Source: Candidatus Neomicrothrix sp. UBA881 (GTDB lineage: Bacteria; Actinomycetota; Acidimicrobiia; Acidimicrobiales; MedAcidi-G1). Taken from it: DNA of 13,922 nt. Under the pieces are notes generated by a model, which made no database searches, was not told the DNA's origin, and was given only the letters and a program-made list of their open reading frames with translations. Numbering within the stretch: the stretch's first letter is position 1; each line of letters starts with the position of its first letter. The position numbers were made by a program, and so were the translations under genes. Below, in pieces: positions 7,544 to 13,875 of the stretch. Where the stretch lies: positions 1 through 13,922 of the forward strand of contig DBFL01000027.1 of the NCBI GenBank assembly GCA_002294285.1, in the 5' to 3' direction.

Positions 7544-9196
7544 ATGAATAACAACGATGAAAGTGCACCAGTTCTGGTCGCGGTCGCATGGCCATATGCA
7601 TCCGGTTCCCGCCACCTAGGACATTTGGCAGGGGCTTATTTGCCAGCGGATGTATTTGCACGTTTTCAGAGACTCGCAGGTTGCGATGTCTTGATGGTCA
7701 GCGGATCCGATGTTCATGGAACTCCAATAACTGTAAGGGCTGACTCTGAAGGAACAACACCAGATGAAATAGTCGATAGGTATCACAAAGAATTTCTAGA
7801 CAACTGGCAAAAATTAGCAATTAGTTGGGATCTGTACACTTCTACAGGAACGAACAACCATGCAGAAGTAACACACGATATTTTCATGAAGCTTTATGAA
7901 AAAGGACATATAGACAAACGTTCTTCAGAACAATTTTTTGATGCAGAAGCAGGGAGGTTCTTGCCGGATCGATACATAGAAGGCGTATGTCCTCACTGTG
8001 AATATTCTGAAGCGAGAGGGGATCAGTGTGAGAACTGTGGCAGAACTTTAGACCCTGAAGAGCTCATTAAACCGATTTCAAAAATCAGCGGTAGTGAACC
8101 CACGCTAAAGGAAACAGAACATTTCTATCTCAGATTGTCAGATTTCCAAGTCGCACTTTCTGACTGGCTTTCCTCTAGGAAAGGCTGGCGCAATCATGTC
8201 TTGAATTTTTCGAAAGGTTGGATCGAAGAGGGACTGCACGACCGTGCAATTACACGCGATCTGGATTGGGGAGTGAGCGTTCCAGTCGCTGGAATAGGAG
8301 AAGGTAAAAAAATCTACGTCTGGTTCGAAGCTGTTATCGGTTATCTTTCAGCAGCTAAGGAGTGGGCAAAGAATAAAGGTGTCGAAGATGCTTGGGAAAA
8401 GTGGTGGTGTAACCCAAATAGTCGGTCTGTTTACTTTATCGGCAAAGATAACATCCCTTTCCACACCATTATCTGGCCCGCGATGCTTATCGGTTACGGT
8501 GATTTGAATTTACCCACTGATGTCCCAGCGAATCAATATGTCACATTTAAGGGAGGTAAGGCTTCTGCCAGCCGAGGAATCGGTCTAACGATTAGCGAAA
8601 GTCTCGAAGTTTTTGAAGCGGATTCACTCAGATACGCTTTGGCGGCTTCATTCCCCGAGCAAAGCGACACAGAATTGACAGTTGAAGAAATATGCAGGCG
8701 CATCAATGAAGAACTTGTGGCCACATGGGGAAATCTAGTTAACAGAGTGCTATCGATGATCTATAACTCTTGCGAAGCAACAATTCCATCTGGTGAATTA
8801 AGAACGGAAGAAGATTTGAAACTGCTTTCTACAATTGATCAAATAATAGAACGCGCCGGTCAAGAGATTGACAATGTCGAATTGAGGTCTGCACTGCAAA
8901 CTGGAATGTCAGGCGCCGCAGAAATAAACGCCTACTTAAATTCTCTGGAACCATGGAAACTATCGAAGACCGATCCTGAAAGAGCAGCAACTGTACTCGG
9001 AACAGCTTTGTCCGCCATCGGAGGTGTACGTGTTTGCTTATCTCCCTATCTACCATTCTCCACTCAGTTGCTTGATGAAATTTTTGGCCCTGTCGACATT
9101 TGGCAAAGAAAAGAACCCCAGACTGGAAAAAAGATTGAAAAGCCAAAACCACTTTTTAAGAAAGTGGACATTGACCTATTGGATTTAGATGACTGA
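7544..9196 (+). CDS. metG: Methionyl-tRNA synthetase
   Basis: This encodes 550 residues. It charges tRNA-Met with methionine in the cytosol. The class I signature HLGH (24-27) is clear, and one four-Cys zinc knuckle is visible (CPHC 149-152, CENC 162-165). The second signature, usually KMSKS, reads KASAS at 339-343. In the actinobacterial subclass I know it is often KFSSS, so this is a further drift. The anticodon-binding helical domain (NEELVATWGNLVNR and following) is present. There is no C-terminal EMAP-like tRNA-binding domain, which explains the length below the 670 or so residues of the E. coli enzyme. The ATG at 7544 lacks a clear Shine-Dalgarno in the 38-base gap after rsmI. The 3' end overlaps tatD by 8 bases. 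Confidence 0.96.
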   Translation: MNNNDESAPVLVAVAWPYASGSRHLGHLAGAYLPADVFARFQRLAGCDVLMVSGSDVHGTPITVRADSEGTTPDEIVDRYHKEFLDNWQKLAISWDLYTSTGTNNHAEVTHDIFMKLYEKGHIDKRSSEQFFDAEAGRFLPDRYIEGVCPHCEYSEARGDQCENCGRTLDPEELIKPISKISGSEPTLKETEHFYLRLSDFQVALSDWLSSRKGWRNHVLNFSKGWIEEGLHDRAITRDLDWGVSVPVAGIGEGKKIYVWFEAVIGYLSAAKEWAKNKGVEDAWEKWWCNPNSRSVYFIGKDNIPFHTIIWPAMLIGYGDLNLPTDVPANQYVTFKGGKASASRGIGLTISESLEVFEADSLRYALAASFPEQSDTELTVEEICRRINEELVATWGNLVNRVLSMIYNSCEATIPSGELRTEEDLKLLSTIDQIIERAGQEIDNVELRSALQTGMSGAAEINAYLNSLEPWKLSKTDPERAATVLGTALSAIGGVRVCLSPYLPFSTQLLDEIFGPVDIWQRKEPQTGKKIEKPKPLFKKVDIDLLDLDD

Positions 9197-9938
9197 ATGG
9201 TTCGACAATCATTGTCACCTTTATGAAAATGCAGAAGAAGAAATACTTAAAGCGCGTGAATCCTCAGTCGTTGGGTTTATAAATGTTGGTACTGACATAG
9301 AAACAAGTCTTGATTCCATAGAAAAAGCGAAAATGTTCTCTGATGTATGGGCAACAGCTGGCGTGCACCCACATGAAGCACAAAAAGGGACAGAAGGCCT
9401 TTCAGAATTACTAGTTGATAAAAATGTAGTAGCAGTTGGAGAAGCTGGACTCGACTTCCACTACGACCATTCACCACGAAAAGCCCAGAAAAGAGTTTTT
9501 GCAGAACAAATACAAATGGCTAATGAACGAGAGCTTCCTCTGGTGATACATACAAGAGAAGCTTGGGAAGAAACCTTTGAAATTCTTGACTCTGAAGGAG
9601 TTCCTGAATATACGGTTTTTCATTGTTTCACAGGCGGAAAAGTTGAATCCATAGAGTGTCTCGATCGAGGTGCATATTTGTCTTTCAGCGGCATTATTAC
9701 TTTTAAAAAAGCTGAGTCACTAAGAGAAGCAGCGGCACAATGTCCATTGGAAAGGGCGATGATTGAAACTGACTCCCCATTTCTAACGCCTGTTCCATTT
9801 AGGGGTAAAAAAAATGAACCAGCCAATGTGGTTTTAGTGGGTAAAGAACTCGCACTTTTGCAAGACAAAAAACCTGAAGAAGTAGCGCAAAAAACAACGC
9901 AAAACGCAATGAAATTTTACGGATTGACTCAAAACTAA
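9189..9938 (+). CDS. tatD: TatD family metal-dependent hydrolase (DNase)
   Basis: This encodes 249 residues, typical for the TatD/YcfH family of TIM-barrel metal-dependent deoxyribonucleases. The metal and catalytic residues are in place: HxH at H8 and H10 (DNHCHL), E85 (VGEAGLDFHYD), H121 (LVIHTREAWEE), H145 (VFHCFTGG) and D195 (IETDSPFLTP). Family members are 3'-5' exonucleases proposed to act in DNA repair or quality control; the precise cellular job is not fixed. The ATG lies within the last codons of metG (ATGACTGA overlap), which implies coupled translation. The order metG-tatD-rpf-rsmA-ispE is a conserved actinobacterial neighbourhood. Confidence 0.95.
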   Translation: MTEWFDNHCHLYENAEEEILKARESSVVGFINVGTDIETSLDSIEKAKMFSDVWATAGVHPHEAQKGTEGLSELLVDKNVVAVGEAGLDFHYDHSPRKAQKRVFAEQIQMANERELPLVIHTREAWEETFEILDSEGVPEYTVFHCFTGGKVESIECLDRGAYLSFSGIITFKKAESLREAAAQCPLERAMIETDSPFLTPVPFRGKKNEPANVVLVGKELALLQDKKPEEVAQKTTQNAMKFYGLTQN

Positions 9939-9967
9939 GATAAGTTGATTTCTTCGAATGCTCGATT

Positions 9968-9996
9968 TGCGGCTACGAACGTCATGATCCTAGCGT
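9968..9996 (+). promoter_or_regulatory. Candidate promoter before the Rpf gene
   Basis: TTGCGG (9968-9973) and TAGCGT (9991-9996) are separated by 17 bases in the 140-base gap between tatD and the rpf-like gene. The -10 fits the relaxed TANNNT pattern of actinobacterial promoters; the -35 keeps only TTG. This is a weak call made by eye. Confidence 0.25.
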
Positions 9997-10025
9997 ATGT
10001 TTAGCTTTTGTTCTGCAGCATCCAA

Positions 10026-10032
10026 GAGGAGG
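10026..10032 (+). promoter_or_regulatory. Strong Shine-Dalgarno-like site facing a CTG codon
   Basis: GAGGAGG lies exactly 7 bases before an in-frame CTG at 10040. This is the strongest ribosome-binding-type sequence near this gene and suggests a possible CTG start 13 codons before the GTG used in the rpf entry. Confidence 0.5.
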
Positions 10033-10078
10033 AAGGGCGCTGGAAACTTATCCCGTTGTTGAGAGATGGAGATTCATT

Positions 10079-10798
10079 GTGGTGGCTTTAGCCACTATTG
10101 CCGCTTTGCCATTATTGATGTTTGAAAACCCTAACTCGACAGGTTCGTTAACGGGTACAGCAGGTGCTGAAACCACAGAAGTGCCATCGCAAACAAGTCT
10201 GACAACACCAGAAAGAGAACAGGCAGCTGATCAAACATTGAACGACGGAGTGCTTCATCTAGTTAACCGAGCTGAAAACTGGCACTCATCTCGCATTGCG
10301 TGGGATATGACTGAAAGACTTCTTTCTGCGGCTGTTAAATACGAAGCTGAAGCTTTGGAGAAGGCGAGTGAAATTTCAGAAGAGGAATTTTCTAAGAGAG
10401 AAAAACAGTTGAAAATTGAGTTCGAAGAATCTGAGAGAATAAGACTATTCGCCGAAGAAGATGCAAGACGTGAAAAGGTTATGTCAACTCCTGGACCAAC
10501 CACGACGATTGTTGCTACGGACCCTGATCCGAACGGGCCTACGAATGTACAGTGGGAAGCTCTCAGGTACTGTGAGTCAACAGGCAATTATCAAGCAATA
10601 AGCCCAACAGGCATGTATAGAGGCGCTTATCAATTTAGCGTCGAGACTTGGAATTGGATCGCAGGTCTCTATCACGAGCATCTAATTGGCGTAGATCCGG
10701 CAGATGCTAAACCGAGCGACCAGGATCACATGGCTTCGCATCTCTACGCCCTGAGAGGAAGAGGGCAGTGGCCAGTATGTGGACGATATTTGCCTTAG
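10079..10798 (+). CDS. Rpf-domain (transglycosylase-like) cell-wall protein, membrane-anchored
   Basis: From the GTG this encodes 239 residues. A hydrophobic segment (2-15) serves as signal or membrane anchor. It is followed by a Thr/Ser-rich linker (20-45), a charged helical stretch of likely coiled coil (about 76-136), a short Pro/Thr linker, and a C-terminal Rpf domain (157-239). The domain has the catalytic Glu166 in WEALRYCESTGNY and the conserved disulfide pair C165 and C234 (WPVCGR). Rpf proteins are lysozyme-like muralytic enzymes that help growth restart from dormancy. RpfB-type proteins at this locus usually carry DUF348 and G5 domains, which are absent here. The GTG has GGAG 7 bases upstream. 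A CTG at 10040 with a better ribosome site would give METYPVVERWRF before the anchor, supplying the positive charges expected at the inner face. Confidence 0.88.
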   Translation: MVALATIAALPLLMFENPNSTGSLTGTAGAETTEVPSQTSLTTPEREQAADQTLNDGVLHLVNRAENWHSSRIAWDMTERLLSAAVKYEAEALEKASEISEEEFSKREKQLKIEFEESERIRLFAEEDARREKVMSTPGPTTTIVATDPDPNGPTNVQWEALRYCESTGNYQAISPTGMYRGAYQFSVETWNWIAGLYHEHLIGVDPADAKPSDQDHMASHLYALRGRGQWPVCGRYLP

Positions 10799-10805
10799 AG
10801 AAAAA

Positions 10806-11645
10806 GTGACCCTGACACGCACAGAAGCGTTAGCTCTAATCAAAAAACATGGAATCAACCCGAAAAAATCCCTCGGCCAGAATTTTGTTGTAGAACCAAA
10901 TAGCATCCGTCAGATCGTTGGGATCGCTGAAATAGAACCTAATGATTTTGTTTTAGAAGTCGGACCAGGGCTTGGATCATTGACTCGCTCTTTATTGGAA
11001 GCAAGCAAGCATGTGACGGTTATAGAAATCGATGAAACTTTAGTGACGGTTATAAAAGATTCGTTAGAGGGTTATAACGAAAAACTTCAAATCATACACG
11101 CTGATGTCATGGACTTAGATTTGGAAAGAGTACTAATTACAAGAAATGAAAATTGGAACCTAGTCGCGAATCTTCCATACAATATTGCTGTTCCATTAAT
11201 CTGTGAGTTTCTTGAAAAAGTCACGTCTATTTCTAAAATGACCGTGATGGTTCAGCGCGAAGTGGCAGATCGACTAGTTGCAAAAGCAGGTCAAAAAGCT
11301 TACGGACTACCCTCCTTGAAAGTTGAATACTATGCAGAAGTGAAAAAGATAGTTGATGTGCCCCCAACCGTTTTTCTTCCAAAGCCGAAAGTCGAGTCTT
11401 CTATAGTTCAGATAAAAAGGCGTGAAAATAAAATCACAACAGATACTGACATTCTTTTTGGGTTGGCAAAACAAGCATTCAATCAAAGAAGAAAAATGCT
11501 AAGGAAGTCACTAAAAGAAGTTTTAAATTCAGATGATTTTGATGCAGCTGAGGTTGACTCAATGATAAGAGCTGAAGACGTGACTTTGGATAACTGGGTT
11601 TCATTGACTCGGCAATTTGTTAATAAACAGGACAAAAGTAAATGA
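10806..11645 (+). CDS. rsmA: 16S rRNA (adenine1518/1519-N6)-dimethyltransferase RsmA (KsgA)
   Basis: This encodes 279 residues from the GTG at 10806. The SAM-binding motif LEVGPGLGSLT is at 50-60, the acidic residue after beta-2 is in VIEID, and the target-base motif NLPYN is at 122-126. SLGQNF near residue 22 and the C-terminal AFNQRRKMLRKSLKE are also diagnostic. It dimethylates two adjacent adenines in helix 45 of 16S rRNA during small-subunit assembly. A GTG at 10779 would add nine residues and overlap rpf by 20 bases. I prefer 10806 because the protein then starts like its relatives, a few residues before the TRTEALALIKKHG helix, and leaves a 7-base gap. The stop overlaps ispE by 4 bases (ATGA). 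Confidence 0.95.
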   Translation: MTLTRTEALALIKKHGINPKKSLGQNFVVEPNSIRQIVGIAEIEPNDFVLEVGPGLGSLTRSLLEASKHVTVIEIDETLVTVIKDSLEGYNEKLQIIHADVMDLDLERVLITRNENWNLVANLPYNIAVPLICEFLEKVTSISKMTVMVQREVADRLVAKAGQKAYGLPSLKVEYYAEVKKIVDVPPTVFLPKPKVESSIVQIKRRENKITTDTDILFGLAKQAFNQRRKMLRKSLKEVLNSDDFDAAEVDSMIRAEDVTLDNWVSLTRQFVNKQDKSK

Positions 11646-12388
11646 TTTCAATTCTTGCGCCGGCCAAACTTACTTTGTCTCTAGAAATAACCGGCGTTCG
11701 TTCTGATGGCTACCATTTGCTAAAAGCCGAAATGGTTTCAGTAAGTCTCATGGACAAGTTGGAGATTTCTGAAGGCGAAGGAATATCGGTAACTCATCAA
11801 TACCCCAATCAACCTTGGAAATTTCCCAACGATAATTCAGTGCCTGAAGATGACAACAATCTCGTGTCTAGTGCTCTGAAACTGCTTAAACGACAAGTCG
11901 CAGTTTCTATAAACAAAAAGATCCCCCCAGGTGCAGGCCTAGGAGGAGGTTCATCTGATGCGGCAGCTATCCTACGATGGGCAGGGCACAAAGATTTGAT
12001 TTCTGCATCAAAAATTGGTGCCGATGTTCCTTTTTGTATTCAAGGCGGAAGGGCTTTAGTCAGCGGGATTGGCGAGAAAGTTAAAAGAGTCAGTCATCTT
12101 GAAAAGGACTTTACCCTTTTGATACCACCTTTCTCTTGCTCCACAAAAGCTGTTTTCCAGCACTGGGATAAATTGGGAGGGCCAAAAGGGGACAATGGCA
12201 ACGACCTTGAACCTGCGGCGGTTGACTTATATCCAGATTTGAGAAAATGGCGAGATTTGCTAGGTGATTCAACAGGAATACGACCGCGCTTAGCCGGAAG
12301 TGGGAGCACTTGGTACGTAGAAGGAGCCTTCCCGAAAGAAGGTCTTCATGTTGTGTCTAGTATGCCCAACGAGGAGTTTGACGACTAG
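11642..12388 (+). CDS. ispE: 4-diphosphocytidyl-2-C-methyl-D-erythritol kinase IspE
   Basis: This encodes 248 residues of a GHMP kinase in the MEP isoprenoid pathway; it phosphorylates CDP-methylerythritol with ATP. The N-terminal LAPAKLTLSL holds the active-site Lys9, the GHMP ATP loop IPPGAGLGGGSSDAAA spans about 94-109, and Asp128 in GADVPFCIQGG is the expected catalytic base. The C-terminal glycine motif reads AGSGSTWYVEG. The protein is about 30-50 residues shorter than usual (roughly 280-310), with most of the loss in the C-terminal half, but all key motifs remain. It is translationally coupled to rsmA by an ATGA overlap, and its stop overlaps the stop of the convergent bS22-like gene by 4 bases. 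Confidence 0.94.
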   Translation: MISILAPAKLTLSLEITGVRSDGYHLLKAEMVSVSLMDKLEISEGEGISVTHQYPNQPWKFPNDNSVPEDDNNLVSSALKLLKRQVAVSINKKIPPGAGLGGGSSDAAAILRWAGHKDLISASKIGADVPFCIQGGRALVSGIGEKVKRVSHLEKDFTLLIPPFSCSTKAVFQHWDKLGGPKGDNGNDLEPAAVDLYPDLRKWRDLLGDSTGIRPRLAGSGSTWYVEGAFPKEGLHVVSSMPNEEFDD

Positions 12389-12483
12389 CGTCCCCTCATC
12401 CTCTGCGCTCTTGTTCTTTTGAGCATTTTTCTATGTTTTTTCTTGCGCATTCTCTTTCTGCGCTTTTTAATTAATGAACCCAT
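12385..12483 (-). CDS. Very small basic ribosomal protein, bS22-like (AURKAIP1/COX24 family)
   Basis: This is a 32-residue ORF beginning [20 protein letters not shown] and ending [10 protein letters not shown]. It closely resembles, from memory, the 33-residue actinobacterial protein whose sequence starts [20 protein letters not shown]. That protein was named bS22 from mycobacterial 30S structures and is annotated in databases as an AURKAIP1/COX24 domain protein. It should be a small-subunit ribosomal protein buried in rRNA. It is too short for most gene callers and sits antiparallel to its neighbours, convergent with ispE (stop codons overlap by 4 bases) and divergent from tRNA-Gln. No clear Shine-Dalgarno is visible before the ATG. 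Confidence 0.92.
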   Translation of the reverse strand: [32 protein letters not shown]

Positions 12484-12556
12484 GTCGACGATACGTTAAC
12501 CGCCTTATCAACATTTCCCGACCTTCCTTCAAAAGACGGCGGTACGGTATATGTGT

Positions 12557-12632
12557 TGGCCGGTAGTTCAATTGGCAGAATGCCTGGTTTTGGACCAGGA
12601 GGTTGGAGGTTCGATCCCTCCCCGGCCAGCCA
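12557..12632 (+). tRNA. tRNA-Gln (anticodon TTG), CCA encoded
   Basis: A full cloverleaf can be drawn. The 7-bp acceptor stem is TGGCCGG/CCGGCCA. The D stem is GTTC/GAAT with the loop AATTGGCA. The anticodon stem is CCTGG/CCAGG with loop TTTTGGA, so the anticodon is TTG at 12590-12592. The variable region has 5 bases, and the T arm is GGAGG-TTCGATC-CCTCC. The discriminator is G12629 and CCA is encoded at 12630-12632. It reads CAA codons (and CAG by wobble). The next coding start is only 19 bases away, with no terminator between. Confidence 0.97.
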
Positions 12633-12640
12633 AACAACAT

Positions 12641-12644
12641 AAGG
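12641..12644 (+). promoter_or_regulatory. Ribosome binding site of the creatinase gene
   Basis: AAGG lies 7 bases before the ATG at 12652, inside the 19-base spacer after the tRNA. It fixes the start at MESKKTDLPN. Confidence 0.6.
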
Positions 12645-12651
12645 TCTGATT

Positions 12652-13875
12652 ATGGAAAGTAAAAAAACCGATCTGCCCAACCTGAGAGAAATACCTAATG
12701 GTGAAAAAGTTCAAGGCACTTTTTCAGATAGAGAAATGCAGAATCGTCTTGACTCGTTAAGAACAGTTATGAGTAACTCAGGATTAGATTCTGTCTTATT
12801 TACTTCAATCCATAACATCAACTATTACAGTGACTTTTTGTACTGCTCGTTCGGCCGCCCTTACGGTCTCGTAGTCACTGAGGACAAGGCGACCACGATC
12901 TCAGCAAACATAGATGCGGGACAGCCTTTCAGAAGGACTTACGGAGAAAATCTTGTTTATACAGACTGGGAAAGAGACAACTATATAAAAGCAGTAAAGC
13001 AGCTACTTGGAAAATCTAAAAAAATCGGCCTTGAGTTTGATCACATCAATTTGAATCTCATACAAAAAATTAAAGACTCATTCCCGGAGTCTGACGTGGA
13101 GGACATCTCTCAAGATTGTATGAAACTACGCATGATCAAATCATCCGAGGAGATCGCGATAATCAGAGAGGGAGCCAGAATAGCTGATATCGGAGGTGCT
13201 GCCTGTATAGAAGCCATCTCTGAAGGGGTTCCCGAGTATCAGGTAGCTCTTCATTCAACTAAGACGATGATTCAGGAAATAGCAAGAACATTTCCCCATT
13301 TAGAGCTCATGGACACATGGACATGGTTTCAATCGGGAATCAACACGGACGGAGCACATAATCCTGTTACGTCCCGTGAAATTAAAAAAGGTGACATACT
13401 CAGTCTGAATTGTTTTCCGATGATTTCTGGTTACTACACAGCCTTAGAGAGAACTTTGTTTTACAAAGAGCTTTCACTCGAAAATCAACGCCTTTGGGAG
13501 ATCAATTGCCAAGTGCATGACGCAGGAAAAGCCCTGTTAAAACCAGGAGCCGTTTGTGGCGACATTGCAAAACAATTAAACGAAATATATTCAGAACATG
13601 ACCTACTGAAGTACAGAACTTTTGGCTATGGTCATTCTTTTGGAGTGCTCTCACATTTTTATGGTAGAGAGTCTGGTTTAGAATTGAGAGAGGATATTAA
13701 TACTGTTTTAGAGGAAAATATGGTTATCTCTATGGAACCAATGATTTTAATTCCAGAGGGAAAACCTGGAGCTGGCGGGTATAGAGAACATGATATTTTG
13801 GTGATCGGAAAAGAAGGATCTGAAAATATTACTAAATTTCCTGTTGGACCAGAATCAAACATTATTAAAGGTTGA
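12652..13875 (+). CDS. Creatinase (creatine amidinohydrolase), M24 peptidase fold
   Basis: This encodes 407 residues, very near the 403 of the Pseudomonas putida enzyme, which it resembles along its whole length as I recall it. It is predicted to hydrolyse creatine to sarcosine and urea in the cytosol. Shared blocks include HNINYYSDFLYCSFGRP (54-70), ELMDTWTWFQSGINTDGAHN (218-237), LNCFPMISGYYTALERTLF, TFGYGHSFG (323-331), and GAGGYREHDIL. The residues equivalent to the substrate and catalytic set are present: R69, the general-base His236, E266, R339 and E362. This is a pita-bread fold without need for metals, unlike true methionine or proline aminopeptidases of M24. It starts 19 bases after tRNA-Gln, and its stop directly abuts the ATG of an amidinotransferase-like gene. 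A change in substrate, for example to another guanidino acid, cannot be excluded. Confidence 0.93.
   Translation: MESKKTDLPNLREIPNGEKVQGTFSDREMQNRLDSLRTVMSNSGLDSVLFTSIHNINYYSDFLYCSFGRPYGLVVTEDKATTISANIDAGQPFRRTYGENLVYTDWERDNYIKAVKQLLGKSKKIGLEFDHINLNLIQKIKDSFPESDVEDISQDCMKLRMIKSSEEIAIIREGARIADIGGAACIEAISEGVPEYQVALHSTKTMIQEIARTFPHLELMDTWTWFQSGINTDGAHNPVTSREIKKGDILSLNCFPMISGYYTALERTLFYKELSLENQRLWEINCQVHDAGKALLKPGAVCGDIAKQLNEIYSEHDLLKYRTFGYGHSFGVLSHFYGRESGLELREDINTVLEENMVISMEPMILIPEGKPGAGGYREHDILVIGKEGSENITKFPVGPESNIIKG

Noticed and set aside
8829..9152. Minus-strand ORF of 107 codons opposite metG
   Set aside because: It is antisense to the conserved anticodon-binding region of MetRS and shows no motif of its own.
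9997..10062. Small ORF MFSFCSAASKRRK... of 21 codons before the Rpf gene
   Set aside because: It has no ribosome binding site and no resemblance to a known leader peptide; it is probably chance.
9944..10078. In-frame open extension before the Rpf gene with a CSICGYERHDPSVC cysteine pattern
   Set aside because: There is no ATG, GTG or TTG in this stretch, and 45 open codons can occur by chance. Only the CTG at 10040 with its ribosome site deserves attention.
9939..10078. Possible riboswitch (c-di-AMP ydaO type) before the rpf gene
   Set aside because: Such elements precede rpf genes in some actinobacteria, but this 140-base gap is too short and I could not find the conserved stems.
12471..12680. 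Minus-strand ORF of 69 codons containing LAGEGSNLQPPGPKPG
   Set aside because: It is the antisense reading of the tRNA-Gln gene, a well-known type of false protein, and it also covers the 5' ends of two real genes.
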